From positions 15,580,001 to 15,644,000 of the forward strand of contig CM055613.1 in assembly GCA_029379385.1 (NCBI GenBank): DNA of 64,000 nt. Direction: 5' to 3'. Origin of the DNA: Quillaja saponaria. Taxonomy: Eukaryota > Streptophyta > Magnoliopsida > Fabales > Quillajaceae. The position numbers and the translations under genes are program-made. Shown piece by piece: positions 36,901-50,181 of this stretch; the first letter of the stretch is position 1, and every line of letters starts with the position of its first letter. The notes below the pieces were generated by a model. The model saw nothing but the letters and a program-made list of their open reading frames with translations. It searched no databases and was not told where the DNA came from.

Positions 36901-38687
36901 TTATTAGCAAAGCATTAGTGCTAAATACTTAAGTCTATTTACCTATAAGAAGGAACTGATAGCAATTGTATATGCTATTAGTAAATAGAAGCAGTATTTA
37001 CTAGGAAAGTATTTCACCATAAAGACAGATCATCAATCTCTCAAATATGCACTGGAGCAGAAAGAGCGCAATCCAGTATTGTAGAAATGGATTTCCAAAT
37101 TGACGGGGTTAGATTATGAAATAGTTTATAAGAAAGGCAAAGAAAATGTAACAGCAGATGCACTCTCAAGGGTAATGCAAGATGAGAAAGAAAACAGAAG
37201 CATTTGCTTTGTAGTATCAGTAGTGACTATTGACTGTATTCAAAGAATCATGAGAAGCTATGAATCTGATCAGAAGCTGCAAAAGATTATCGGGGAACTG
37301 AAAATGGACAGTAACTCTCATCCACATTATGAGTTACAACAATGGCAATTAAGAAAGAATGGCATGTTAGTGGTTGGTGCAGATGATGTTCTGAGAAAAG
37401 AACTAATGGAATTATTCCACAACAATCCAGGTGGTGTACACTCTAGAGTGTATGAAACAAGCAAGAGGATAAGTGGGTTTTTTTTATTTATTGGAAAGGA
37501 CTACAAAATAAGTCAGAAACTTTGTTAGGACTTGTGAGGTTTGCCAAAGATTCAAAACTGAAACTATGGCTTATCCTGGACTTCTACAACCTCTTCCCAT
37601 TCCCCATAGAAATTGGTCATCCATTTCAATGGATTTCATTGATGGTTTACCTATATTTAGGGGTAAGACAATCATAATAGACATAGTGGATAGACTGAGT
37701 AAATTTGCTTATTTTCTACCCTTCCAACATCCTTATACAACTTCAATAGTAGCTCAAGCATATATGGTCCATATATACAAGATACATGGGATGCCTGATG
37801 AAATTGTTTCTGATAAGGATGCAGTATTCCTATCAAAATTTCGAAAGGAAATGTTTAAACTCCAATAGGTGAAGTTGCAGCACTCATCTGCCTATCACCC
37901 TCAAACTGATAGGCAGATTGAGATAGTCAACAGATTTGTTGAGACATATTTGAGGTGTTTTTCTGGAGATGTCCAAAGAAATTGGTGTATTGGCTTCCAC
38001 TAGCTCAATGGTTGTATAATACTAGTTTTCATACTGTTATTTTAGTGACACCCTACCAAGCTATGTTTGGACAGCCACCTCCATGCCACATTCCTTATGT
38101 TAAAGGAGATTCAAACAATGAAGAGGTGGATAGGTCTCTGTCTAATAAAGAGCTATGATTCACATCATCAGGGATAACCTATTGAAGGCTTAGAATAGAA
38201 TGAAGACTCAGGCTGATAAGAATAGAAGTGAGAGGGAATTTGTGGTAGGTGAATGAGTGTATCTGACAATTCAGCCTTAAAGGCAGCAAACAGTCACTGA
38301 GTCCCACTTCCATAAACTGGATGCAAAATATTATGGACCCTTCCAAACTATTGCTTTGGTTGGTAAGGTTGCTTATGCATTGTAGCTACCAGACAATGCC
38401 AGGATTCACAATATGTTTCATGTATCCTTACTCAAAAGGAAACATGGACAACATACTGTATCTATATGGCTACCTAATATGGATGAGAAGGATAGAGTGC
38501 TACTGGAGCCTATTAAGGTTTTAGGAAGGAGATTAAGCAAGAGACATGGCAGAGCCTCAATACAAGTTTAGGTCCAATGGTCCAATACCAACAAAGAAGA
38601 CTGCACATGGGAAGATATCCATGAGCTGAAGAAGAGATTCCCAAATTTTGATTCTTGTGGTTAAGGATCCTCTGCAAAAAGAGGCAT

Positions 38688-39077
38688 CGTTATGAAGTAG
38701 AGACAGGAAGTAGGCCAAACTAGCCAATCTGGACTAGGAGGAGAACTGAGCCGTATGAGCCCTACTGGTTATAAGTATAGAACTCTGCACTGATTAAGTG
38801 AAAGTAGTTAGGCTGTTAAGACTGAGTTGGAGTTTGTTAATCTGTTTTGGAGGTGTTAGTTAATATGTTTAGTTAATCTGTTTAGGAGTTCTTAATCTGT
38901 TTTAGCTCTTAACAATTGTAAATGTAGCTGGAATTGTATAAGAATTTAGTTCCAAGCATTTGTAATTCATTCTTTGCCATATGTGAAAGTTTTGAGGTTC
39001 TTTTCTCTTTCTCTCCCTTTCTCTTCTAGTGACCCAGACTAGTTGATTGCTGAGCTTTTCAAGAAAAGCTCTTAACA
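38688..39077 (+). repeat. 3' LTR of the chromovirus
   Basis: 390 bp, starts CGTTATGAAG (TG changed to CG) and ends CTCTTAACA. A purine-rich AAAAAGAGG immediately precedes it as a probable polypurine tract. Confidence 0.93.
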
Positions 39078-41249
39078 CCACGCCTCTCCCCTTTGGAGGA
39101 CAATCCCTATCACCTAAAGGATCTGATCACCCCTGACCTTCACCACCAGTAAGTTAATATTCTAGTGAGACCTAACCCTCACCACCATTATAGCCATGAT
39201 TGATGTCCTCAGATCGATCATTCCATCCTTTCTGACACGATTTTATGCCATCAAAAAACACCACGCACCAGCAGTCACGAGTGGGTTTGAACTTGAATCG
39301 TCTCCTACAGTGCCATTTCTAAGTCATCCCGCATTGCAACGCTACATGTACCAGCAGCCGGACTTGACTGACTTGTATTCGAGCCATCTTCTTCTATGCT
39401 ATGAGTCATGTGACTTCCAGTTAGAGTCGATCTATCGCAAAATAATTCTTGTGCTTAGTTTTCAAATTCAACATAATCTTTAAGTTAACTATTTCGATTT
39501 TGAGAGAGGGATTAGACTAAATTAGTTTTATTTACTCTTATATTTATTACATCATTATTAGCCTTAATTCAAAGCTAAAATATTTCTTATTGTTTCCTTA
39601 ATTATAGGCACTTAATACAGGCCATTTTGAATTCTTTCTAAAGATGATTGCAGCAAACAAATACAGTGAAATCCTTACTGTTTCTTTGATATTGTTCACT
39701 CATAGTGGACAGTGGCAGAAGTCCCTTTGTTTAGTGTCTCCCAATCACACCTTTTTCTGGTCCCATGAATCAAACCCATCCCTGTGTTCTCAATCTATGC
39801 TAGCTTGACGGCAAGATAGAGGAGGTTATCTAAATCATTGCAGTTGCAATGGCTAATATTCCTATGAAAATAATTGATTTATCTACTGTTTTAATTCTTT
39901 AAAATTATATCAGTTTTTAATTTGATACTCTAAAAAAAATTTTAGTCAATTTTATCTTTCAAGATTCAAAATTTCTCAATAAAATTTTATTTTTCTATTT
40001 ACATATTATGAATTAGTAGAATAATTATATTTGATATAAAGATAATAACGTATATAAATTAAAAAAATAAAAATTGGTGATTTTATTAATATATTATGTA
40101 AAATTACTATATTTATGCATAACATAAAATGATAGAATTTAACTTGATTGAAAAATTATGAATCCTAGAAGATGAAATTGTCAGAAAATATTTATAGAGT
40201 TGTAAATTAAAAATTGAGACAATTTTTAGGGACTATAACAGTAAGTGTTATTCTCAAATCATTTAAATCGGTTAGATATATTTCACAAAATTAGTTGATA
40301 TATTCAACATGAATTCTTTTCATCCATTTATGTCCAAAAATAATTCTCTTTCATGTCTTTTGTACTATTGTCTTTCCTCACCACTTGTACCCATGCAGTT
40401 ATAGTCTTTCTCTAGCCTTCCTTAGCCACCCAATCTGAATCTCGTCAAATTTTAGTACCGTAGCTGAAGGTAAGAATTTCTTGTCCCATCTATCATTTTT
40501 ATTACGTCTGATTCATTCTTGCCAAAACAATTTTGAAATGGTTATGGTCATATTCTTTTCTGTTAAGATTAAAAACTTAATGTTTCTCATCATTAAAAAA
40601 AAAAACTTATATGTTAGGGGGATGTATGTAAAGATCCACCATGTCTTCACTGGATTGATGTTTGTCAACCCATTGCTATACTCCAAATCTGTTAAAAAAA
40701 CTAGAAGCATATTTAAAGTAAATAAACTCTTTTGTTTTCTGACGAATTTCATCACCGGATCTGTACAAACTCTAGTTGTTGAAGTAGCATGCACTCACTA
40801 CCTTCATCGATTCTGGGATTTGGATTGACTCGCATCGCAAATAAGTAGCCGTTACTCAAGAGGGCTGCAAAATCACCCATGTCAAATGTTGCTTACAAAC
40901 TTAAGCAAAGTCAGTGAGCAACTGATAGCAAAGTTGTAACAAGATTTTAGCAAACAAGCATTTAGCAATGCCAAAAGGGTTGTAGAGAAGGGTTTGTTTG
41001 TTCCTCTTTTCTTCTCATTGCATTTCCTTATTATCTAGCTCCATTAAATGAAGGTACTTCTCAATTCTCAGGAAATGATTTTATGAGAATCTCACAATTC
41101 ATGTAATTGGCTTGTAACAGGGTTTTCTTAACTTGTAGTGCAGGTACTGCAAAATGCAAGTTCTTATGTTAGTAATAACATTGTACAAGGAATGGACATA
41201 TCTTCAGTACCTATAAAAAATCATGTGCATTGGCAAACTCAAGGCCGTA
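39078..41249. other. intergenic sequence between chromovirus and SHMT array
   Basis: No gene recognised. Open frames of about 95-115 codons at 39196-39483 and 40481-40828 have no familiar motif and no sign of splicing or a start context, so I do not call them. 39900-40300 is strongly AT-rich. Confidence 0.5.
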
Positions 41250-41995
41250 ACTAACTAAATATTGCTTGTTATTGGAGATAATGTGGCAACCAACTCACAT
41301 AACAGAGGCCGCCAAAAACTTTAATATGAATTGAGAAACCAATAGCTACCCTGTGACAGAAAACTGGATGAAGCTTTTCTATTTGTGTTTATTTTTCTTT
41401 TTCCCACTTTATCAGACTTCTGGAAACCGAGCACCACAAATGAGGAACCAAACTTCTGAACCATCGGCCTTGAGGTTTTCTATCTCCTTGTTCTCCAAGC
41501 CCTTGCTTATGTCCTTCAATTGCTTTCCATACTCCTTCTGGATGTCCAAGCCCCAAGGTGAGTCACAGGCCTGAAGGAACTCTCTGATCTGGTTTCCCAC
41601 TTCTCAACCAAACCAGAGAATTTTCAATCTACTTGATGGCCAGGATACCTGTCTTTAGACACCAATGCCATTAAGTCATGCCAGCTGAAGGTTGGCTTAT
41701 TACTAACATCTGAAGGACCAGAAAAGAACCGTTTGGGAGAAATGCCAAAAACAGAGAATTTCCACAAAATAAACATGCTATTCCATCATAATATTTGTTG
41801 AAAGGTGAAAATTATCTCCAATGAGCATGTCATACGATTCAAGTGAGTGGTTTTCATAAAATTACAGTTAGCAACTTTCAGGTAAGTGTACTACTCTTAC
41901 GCCCAAACATAATAAAGCCTCATGACTTTTTTAAGTCCATCGTGCAAAATTAACAATGAACTATACAATACATTATTATTATATTCCTATGACAC
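41250..41995 (-). pseudogene. truncated third SHMT copy (last exon plus part of intron 3)
   Basis: On the minus strand 41648 down to about 41403 matches the last SHMT exon: a [15 protein letters not shown] block followed by N.EIENLKAD. It is disrupted by an insertion in its first part and by stops. The sequence beyond it (to about 41995) matches intron 3 of the other copies, and 41250-41400 matches their 3' flank (TATTGCTTGTTATTGGAGAT also occurs near 47058). Exons 1-3 are absent. It abuts the 3' flank of the next copy, so it is the remnant of a tandem duplication. Confidence 0.88.
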
Positions 41996-42146
41996 AAAAT
42001 AATGAATGACGCTCTGGTATTTTTCTCTCTTTTTCCATTTTTTTGTAAGGGACGCTGAAAGAGGTGAAGCGAAAGAAAAATTCAAGATTCGAGACCAGAA
42101 CATTAACACCAACAACAGTAAAAAAGAACAAGCTGAAAACCTAATC

Positions 42147-45100
42147 CTAGCACTTCATCTCAGACATCAGGAAACCGGGCATGTCAAATGAGGAAGTAAA
42201 CTTCTCAACATCAGCCTTGAGGTTTTCAATATCCTTGTTGTTCACTAAGCCCTTGTTGAAGTCCTTCAAAAGCTTTCCGTACTCCTTCTGGATGTCCAAG
42301 GTGAGAGTCACAGCCCTGTGAAGGAATTCTGCAATCTGCTCAAAGTCCTTCTCAACCAAACCTCTAGAAGTCATGGCTGGGGTACCTGTCATTGGACACC
42401 GTTGTCAATAAGTCATGTCACATGAAGGTTGGCCTATTTCTAACATCTGAAGGACCAATGAACAACTATTTCAGAGTAATGCCAAAAAACCAGAGAATTG
42501 TTATATAAAATAAACATAATCTTTATTGAAAGGTGAATATTATCACCATTCAAAATGTCATATGATTGAAGTGAGTGGTTCTCATGAAATTACAGATAGA
42601 AACTTTCAGGAAAGCCTACTATTCTAAACTGTAACATCATATCTATCATTTATCAGAAACTTTTTAAGTCAATTATGAAAAATTAACAAGAAACGATACA
42701 ATGGCATAATATAATTAAACACCCTTCCGTCATATTCTATGTAAACTTTGTCCTTTTACCATTACAACAGTAACAAGATAATAATCCCTCCAGAAAATGT
42801 CAATTTCATATAGCAGTTCTTACCAATTCTTACTCCTCCAGGAGCCAAGGCACTGCTGTCACCAAACACAGGATTCCTGTTTACGGTTATGTTGCAAAGG
42901 TCACAAAGCTTCTCAACCTTGTTGCCTGCAGGAACACGAAAAAGAGATCGAAGTTGCATTTACAAATTCACCTAAACCAAATAACTTCACTCCGTACCAG
43001 TCAAACCAAGAGGGCGCAGATCCCATAGGACAAGATGGTTTTCAGTTCCTCCAGTAACAAGCTTATATCCCTTGCTCATCAAGTAGTTTCCAAGGGAAAC
43101 TGCATTGGCCTTCACTTGTTGAGCGTAGGCCTTGAACGCAGGAGACATGGCCTGTTTTAGAGCAACAGCAAGGGCACCAATCTGATAATTGTGGGGACCA
43201 CCTTGAAGGGAGGGGAAAACAGAAAAGTTGATCTTGTCTTCAAAGTCATACACTGCATCCTCAGGCTGGCCCTTCTTGGGTGGCTTAGGCCCTTTCGGTA
43301 GAAGATCATACCTGCTCTTGGACCTCTCAGACTCTTGTGGGTTGTGGTTGTGACTATGTCACAGTACTCAAAGGGATCTGCAGCTTCCTACACCCGGGAG
43401 GGTAAAAACATAATTAAACAAGAAATATACAGATCAATGAAGTTTATGTTGAAAACCATTAGTCCTAAACACTTGACTAAACTATCATTCTATTCAGTGG
43501 TTGAAACATATAACAAACATTTTAAACTCGAATTGAGAACAGAAACTTGAAAAACATTCTTGTTAGTTGTCCACATTAACAGGTCTGAAAGACTAAAACA
43601 AAACTCAACAATAATAGTCAACCTAATAAACCAGCATCCATGTAAATTAGAAGCAGGTCTCATAAATTTCCATGATACCATCAATAATACATTTCCATAA
43701 ATGATACCATCAATAACACACACATTACCCTGAAGTAGGTCCCAAGATCTATCATGTGCACTGGCCGTCAAGGATTGGTGTTTTAGAACAGCTGCATATC
43801 TATTCATGTATGCATTGTTTCAACATCCAGCATACACTACTCATGGAAAACTCAGAATATTCAATTTCTTCCCATCCAAATCAAATATTTACTATAACCT
43901 CGTTCACCAAATCTTTGATGCCCACACTTCAATCTTGAAGATGCTCAACAAAATAAAGCTATAAGTCTAGAATCATAACCACTTACAAAATTCTAAAAAA
44001 TAGAAATGTTGGAAGCCAGTATAAACAATCTTAACATCTAAAAGCATATATGAATCACCAACCCATGACAATCAGCACTAAAGCACCCACCAGGCCACTA
44101 GCATTGAAAATCAGAGAAATTTAAATTGTCCAAACTAACCTAATCAGATATCTGACTTTATAGTTTATGACATCTAAAGCAACTTGACTGTTAGGAATTA
44201 TACTAAATTCTCCTTTAACCTTCAATAAGATATAACAACAAGTAATAAAGAAGATATCCATACAAAAATATGTTAGAGGGGAAGAAAAAAAACTATCAAC
44301 ACAATATTTAGCATGGTTCGGCACCCCTGCCTACATCCACGGATGAGAAGATAAATTCTACTATACAAAGAAAGATTACATAGAAAGAGTAACACCAATG
44401 TGCTCACCACTCTCCCTACATCCCTTACCAATCTCATGGAAATCACTCCCCTATCCCAGAGGAGTGGCTTTCAAAGATTAACTCTCCCTCTTACCTTACA
44501 ACTCTCACAAGTTTATGTATTTATGATACATAAATCTTGTCCACCAAGCATAACTTTTCCTCCACCCCAGCAAACATAATCAATATCTAATTAGATTTAC
44601 TTGCCACCAAAATAAATCTAATTAGGAAGCCACAATAATACTACAATGAGTTTTTCTTGCCCACTAAGAAGAAACTTAGTAAAACAAAATTTGGGTAAAA
44701 AACCCAACAGGGACTACCTACGTATATGGTACTAACTAGCAAGAGCATGCAACAATATCAAGTAATTCAAGCATTCCTTATCAACAACCATCAACCAACA
44801 TCACTTATATACCTGAGCAGCAATAAGGCCACTAATGTGAGCCATGTCACAGAGAAAAAGTGCGCCACACTTCTCTGCTATAGACCGGAACCGTTCATAA
44901 TCCCAATCCTTGGGATATCCACCTCCACCACAAATGATCAATCTAGGCCTGAAATCCATAGCCTTCTCCTCCAAGCCGTCGTAGTCAATATACCCAGTAA
45001 TGGAATTCACCTTGTATGGCAAACTCTCGAAGTAAACCGAGGTTGCAGAAATCTTCTTCCCTCTAGAGGTATAGTACCCATGAGTCAGGTGACCACCAGA

Positions 45101-45490
45101 AGGTAAATCCAACCCCATGATACGGTCATGTGGTTGAAGAATTGCAGTGTAGGCTGCAAAATTGGCAGGAGAGCCTGAATATGGCTGAACATTGACACCC
45201 CACTTGGTGGCATCTAAGTGAAAGGCCTGGAGAGCACGAACCCTGCAAAGATTCTCGATTTGATCGATATACTCATTCCCACCATAATACCTGTTTCCAG
45301 GCAGTCCTTCGGAGTACTTATTAGTCAAAGCACTTCCGAGGGCCTCCATGACGGCAAAGGAAGTAAAGTTTTCAGATGCAATGAGCTCGATTCCACGGCA
45401 TTGTCGGCGTTTCTCTTTCTCAATGAGATGATGGATTTCAGGGTCGACGGAATGGAGTGGTGCATTCCCCCAAACGTCGACGGCATCCAT
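42147..45490 (-). pseudogene. serine hydroxymethyltransferase copy with a frameshift in exon 2
   Basis: Same four-exon structure as the intact neighbour: exons 45490-44813, 43387-42998, 42925-42824, 42385-42147, all with GT-AG sites. Exon 1 gives 226 open codons including GGYYTS-type glycine motifs, and the PLP lysine in TTTTHKS (codon 244) is present. Exon 2 is 390 nt against 391 in the intact copy. One base is missing within 43289-43297, next to the FYRKGPK stretch, shifting the frame at about codon 258; the shifted frame ends at a TAA (43157-43159), predicting roughly 302 residues without the C-terminal domain. The final exon also stops two codons early (TAG). Exon sequence is otherwise well kept, so inactivation looks recent. 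Sequencing error is the alternative. A solo LTR sits in intron 1. Confidence 0.85.
44189..44709. repeat. solo LTR in intron 1 of the damaged SHMT copy
   Basis: 521 bp starting TGTTAGGAATTATAC and ending CCCAACA, related to the solo LTR at 5543-6049. Flanks TTGAC and GGGAC match at 3 of 5 positions. The intact SHMT copy lacks it in its own intron 1, so the insertion came after the duplication, or it was lost from the other copy. Confidence 0.75.
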
Positions 45491-47050
45491 TGCTGAAGGG
45501 AGAGAAGGAGAAAAGAGGTGGAAAGAGAGGGAGGGAGAATTTTAAAATAGTTTCCTTCCATTATTTTTTTTATTCTTATTTTAAAGACCAACTTTTCGGG
45601 TCTTCGAAAATTTATATTTAAAGAGAAAAATTGTGATTTTGCTTTGACGCTTGTGGGTTGTTAGTGGCAATTCGGCAAAATTTATTCACACCTACCCAAC
45701 TGATTTTCATTATCTTTATAATTTATTTTTCGTATGTATACTATATACTATTTTAAATCATGATATTTTTATCACTATTATCAAAATAGTTAGTTTATAT
45801 TTTAAATTTTAACAATGTCATTACTTTTATAATTTTGTCATCATATGCTACTTCTATATTATCTAAAATCATGTGTGTCCACATTGTATAATATAAGTCA
45901 ATTTAAATAATATATATGAATTATTACACTATTTATCAAATCAAAGAAGTAAATAGGCATTTATCTCATTTTCTCTTTTAAAATGCAGCATATGATTGTG
46001 AAGAGGGGGCATCAAACAGAAGAAATAAAAATGCTTTAAATTTAGATAGTTTCTCTAGTACATAACAATCACTTTCTTTTCGACATAATTTATATCTCAT
46101 ATTAGTTGAGACAATGATTATTTATCAAGATCAGCATTATTCTCCTGTATGTTTCTACTCTCTGAAATTACAACATGTAAGTTTCAACACATTTATTGTC
46201 TTCAATAATTTTTGTGTGGATATACAATGATAACTTACTAACTAATAAATACTTTGGAGTTTTATTTAATATTGTTGCATGTTTGTTTTGATATTTTAAT
46301 GCATTGATTTTATAGTTGTTAACATGTGTATTGTTAATACTTTTTCTTATTATATTTGGTGTTAATATTTTTGTAAATTGAATTATGGTTGAATTTATTT
46401 AGATTTCCCCTTTATTATCCTAGTTAATTTCAATTAGTTTTTTTTCTTCAAAATATTAGAAAATAGAGCAATACTTTAATTCAAAACCTTTTACTATAAA
46501 TATTAAACTTCTTGCTAACATAACTATTTATATTTTGTGGTATAATTCAATTCTCGTATTTTTTTAATTTTTAAATGGCTAACAAATTTTCTTCGTACTT
46601 ACCCAACTAATGCTGATAATTATACCCTATTCATTTTAGCATACGTCGGTGACGGGCAACATGATTGATTGATAAAAGTAATGTCGTTGTATCCTTGCTT
46701 CGATGAATAATTCGTTCTAATTTATTCCTACCTGATCCTTCCCACAACAAAATAATGTGTCACTGTGTCAGTTGCATGCATTGAAGCAAAAATAAATAAC
46801 TCGGACATGCATTCTTTACGATAGGCATTCCCAGCTCGTGCACAAAAAAGATCAGTCTCGTTACTTCCACAAGTCGAACTCTACACGGGGCAAAACAACT
46901 CAAGCCCAAAGTTTAAACAAATACCAGTATACATATCACAGACTGGAACTTAAATGCTATGCTATTCTAAATCATCACCAATTGCGTAGGTATACTTGCA
47001 GAATGCAGTAAAAAAATAAACTAATTTCAGAGGCACAGAGAATTACAAAA
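45491..47050. other. spacer between the two full-length SHMT copies
   Basis: Immediately upstream of the damaged copy (45491-45535) is a GA-rich leader on the minus strand, the likely 5' UTR. The rest is AT-rich without a gene. No TATA box could be assigned with confidence. Confidence 0.5.
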
Positions 47051-47338
47051 GTAAAATATTGCTTGTTATTGGAGATGTGGTAACACACAATCATAATAAA
47101 AGAGGCAGGACAAAAAGAAAAAGAAAAAGAAGAAGCTTACATATGAATTAAAAACCAATAGTTAACCTATGAGGCTATGACTGAAAACTGGACGAAGCTT
47201 TTCTATTTTTCTTTTACATTTTTTCACTTCTTTTCCCATTTGTAAGGGAAACTGAATGAGGTGATTGAAAATAAAAATTTATGATTTGAGGACTGGAACA
47301 TAAATAACAGCAACAGTAAAGAAGACCAAGCTGAAAAC

Positions 47339-50181
47339 CTAATCCTTGTACTTCATCTCAGATATCTGGAAACCGGGCATGTCAAATGAGGAAGAAAACT
47401 TCTCAACATCGGCCTTGAGGTTTTCAATCTCCTTGTTGTTCACCAAACCCTTGTTGAAATCCTTCAACAGCTTTCCGTACTCCTTCTGGATGTCCAAGGT
47501 GAGTGTCACAGCCCTGTGAAGGAACTCCCCAATCTGCTCAAAATCCTTCTCAACCAAACCTCTAGAAGTCATAGCTGGGGTACCTGCATTATTAAGTCAT
47601 GCAACTTAGATTAGCCTATTATTAACATCTGAAGGACCAGGTAACAACCTTTCTGGAGAAATGCCAAAAACCAGATATGTGTTATAAAATAAACTCAGTA
47701 TTCTACCATAATATTTGTTGAAAGGTGAAAATTATCACCATTTAAGATGTCATGATTAACGTGAGTGGTTTTCATGAAATTACTGATAGCTACATTAACT
47801 GAACCATATTTATCGATCATGCCCCCAAAAACATTTTTAACCCAACTACGCAAAATAAACAAGAAACAATACAATGACGTAATGTATTGAAAGACCCCAC
47901 CATTATACATGTCCTTCTGCCGTTACAACAGTGACTAGATAAAAATCCTACTAAAAGATATGAATTTCATACAGTTCTTACCAATTCTTACTCCACCAGG
48001 AGCCAAGGCACTGCTGTCACCAAACACAGCATTCTTGTTTACAGTAATGTTGCAAAGGTCACAAAGCTTCTCAACCTTGTTGCCTGCAGGAACACAAAAG
48101 TGATCAAAATTGCATGTAGAATTCAAGGCCATTTTCTGAATAATTCACCTAAACCAAATAACTTCACTCCTTACCAGTCAAACCAAGAGGGCGCAGATCC
48201 CATAGGACAAGATGGTTTTCAGTTCCTCCTGTAACAAGCTTGTATCCCTTATTTATCAAGAAATTTCCAAGGGCAACTGCATTAACCTTCACTTGTTGAG
48301 CGTAGGCCTTGAATCCAGGAGACACAGCCTGTTTTAGAGCAACAGCAAGTGCACCGATCTGATGATTGTGGGGACCACCTTGAAGGGAGGGGAAAACAGC
48401 AAAGTTAATCTTGTCTTCAAAGTCATACACTGCATCCTCAGGCTGGCCCTTCTTAGGTGGCTTAGGTCCCTTGCGGTAGAAGATCATACCTGCCCTAGGA
48501 CCCCTCAGACTCTTGTGGGTCGTGGTTGTGACTATGTCACAGTACTCAAAGGGATCTGCAGCTTCCTACAGCAAGGAAGCAAGAAATTGTTAAACTAGAA
48601 ACATATAGTCATCTAGATCACTGAAGTGTATGTTAAAAATCACAAGGCCTGTTCATTTGAGTAAATGTAAATGATCATTCCATTTAGTGGTTACAACATA
48701 TAAGTCACATTTTACAGTCCAAATGATAGCAGAGACTTGAAAATATTCATGTTAGCTGTCCACATTAACAGGTCTGAATGACAGATATAAAACCCCAACA
48801 ATAAAAGTTGACCTAATAAACAAACATCCATGTAAACTAGAAGAGATCTAATATCTAGATTTATATGTTATGATCTGATAGATTTTCCAAATTTCCATTA
48901 TATCGTCAACAATACATTTCCATGAATTGCGACAATTGTGTTTGTACAATTCTTTTTGTTTTACTATCTCCTAGATAGATGATTATCCTGTAGCAGGTCA
49001 AAACATCTAATTCGAGCACTAGCTGTCGAGGGTTAGAGTATTCAATTGAAGAGCTGCATATCTATTCAATGTATATATTGTTTCAACTATCAACATTCAA
49101 TATTCATTTGTGTGCTACCAAATCAAAGGTTTACTATGACCACATTTACAAACAAGATCTTAGATGCCCACAATTAATTTTGAAGAAGCTCAACAACAAG
49201 AGCAATCACCATAACCACTTACAAAATTCTAAGCAATAGAAATGTTGGAAGCCATTACATACAATTTTAACAAACTACAAGTAGATCAGCATCACCAACC
49301 AATGACAGTCAACACTAAAGCACCCATCGGCAGTAAAAATCACAGAAATGTAAATTGTCCAGACTAGCTGTGACTTAAGCTGAATCACACATCACCTAGA
49401 TCAACACTAAAGCAATTATATTAAGATCAAGACAACCCACAGATCTGGTACTAACAAGCAAGAATATGCAACAATGACAACTTAGAAGAATACATGTATA
49501 TACCTGAGCAGCAACAAGGCCACTAATATGAGCCATGTCACAGAGCAGCAGTGCGCCACACTTGTCCGCAACAGACCGGAACCGGGCATAATCCCAATCC
49601 CTGGGATATGCACTTCCACCACAAATGATCAATCTCGGCCTGAAATCCAAGGCCTTCTCCTCCAACCTGTCGTAGTCAATGTACCCAGTAGTGGAATTCA
49701 CCTTGTATGGCAAACTCTCAAAATAAATCGAGGTTGCAGAAATCTTCTTCCCTCCAGAGGTATAGTACCCATGAGTCAGGTGACCACCAGAAGGTAGATC
49801 CAACCCCATGATACGGTCATGGGGTTGAAGAATTGCGGTGTAGGCAGCAAAATTTGCAGGAGAACCTGAATATGGCTGAACATTGACACCCCACTTGGCG
49901 GCATCCAAGTGAAAGGCCTGAAGAGCACGAGCCCGGCAAAGGTTCTCGATCTGATCGATGTACTCGTTCCCACCATAATACCGATTTCCGGGCATGCCTT
50001 CGGAATACTTGTTAGTCAAAGCACTTCCGAGGGCCTCTATAACGGCAAAGGAAGTGAAATTTTCCGATGCAATGAGCTCGATGCCACGGCATTGTCGGCG
50101 TTTTTCCTTCTCAATGAGATCATGGATTTCTGGGTCTACAATCTGGAGGGGAGTATTCCCCCAAACGTTGACGGGATCCAT
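47339..50181 (-). CDS. SHMT: serine hydroxymethyltransferase, cytosolic type, complete (471 aa)
   Basis: PLP enzyme that interconverts serine and glycine with transfer of a one-carbon unit to tetrahydrofolate. Exons on the minus strand: 50181-49504, 48565-48175, 48083-47982, 47583-47339; all GT-AG. They total 1416 nt, i.e. 471 residues plus a TAG stop. Seen: N-terminal [11 protein letters not shown] at 32-42, YSGSPAN at 104-110, [11 protein letters not shown] at 135-145, DMAHISGL with Asp215 and His218, and PLP lysine Lys244 in TTTTHKS. The Lys-Asp and Lys-His spacings (29 and 26) match those in bacterial GlyA. The protein starts directly with MDPVNVWGN and has no transit-peptide extension, pointing to the cytosolic SHM4-like class. 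It is the only intact member of a three-copy tandem array. The start follows a GA-rich leader at 50182-50215. Confidence 0.96.

Larger units (their letters stand above)
33529..39077 (+). mobile_element. decayed Ty3/gypsy chromovirus (Reina-like size) with paired LTRs
   Basis: 5549 bp. LTRs lie at 33529-33932 and 38688-39077, flanked by CCATG and CCACG (4 of 5 match). A TGGTATCAAAGCC primer site follows the left LTR. Domain order in broken frames: gag from 33963 (stop codon at 34059, then a frameshift near 34445); zinc knuckle C-x2-C..H-x-C at 35116-35157; aspartic protease at about 35356-35385, where the usual DSG reads DSD; reverse transcriptase 36128-36750 with FFDD near 36400 and a stop just before it; RNase H with TDASG changed to TNASG near 36840; integrase about 37420-38160; a chromodomain-like end near 38570-38660. 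That order with a terminal chromodomain defines chromoviruses. Element and LTR length suggest the Reina lineage (inference). It cannot encode working proteins as it stands. Confidence 0.93.

Noticed and set aside
39196..39483. 95-codon open frame downstream of the chromovirus
   Set aside because: No recognisable domain, no neighbouring exons and no evident start context; consistent with chance.
40481..40828. 115-codon open frame, with another on the opposite strand (40513-40794)
   Set aside because: Low-complexity composition without motifs; both strands open in AT-rich sequence is expected by chance.
45218..45496. Open frames on the plus strand opposite SHMT exon 1 (also 44726-45106, 49528-49797, 49909-50230)
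   Set aside because: They are antisense shadows of the conserved SHMT exons; no splice sites or motifs of their own.
45650..45720. AATTTATTCACACC..CCCA similarity to 63630-63660
   Set aside because: Too short and imperfect to separate from chance in AT-rich DNA.
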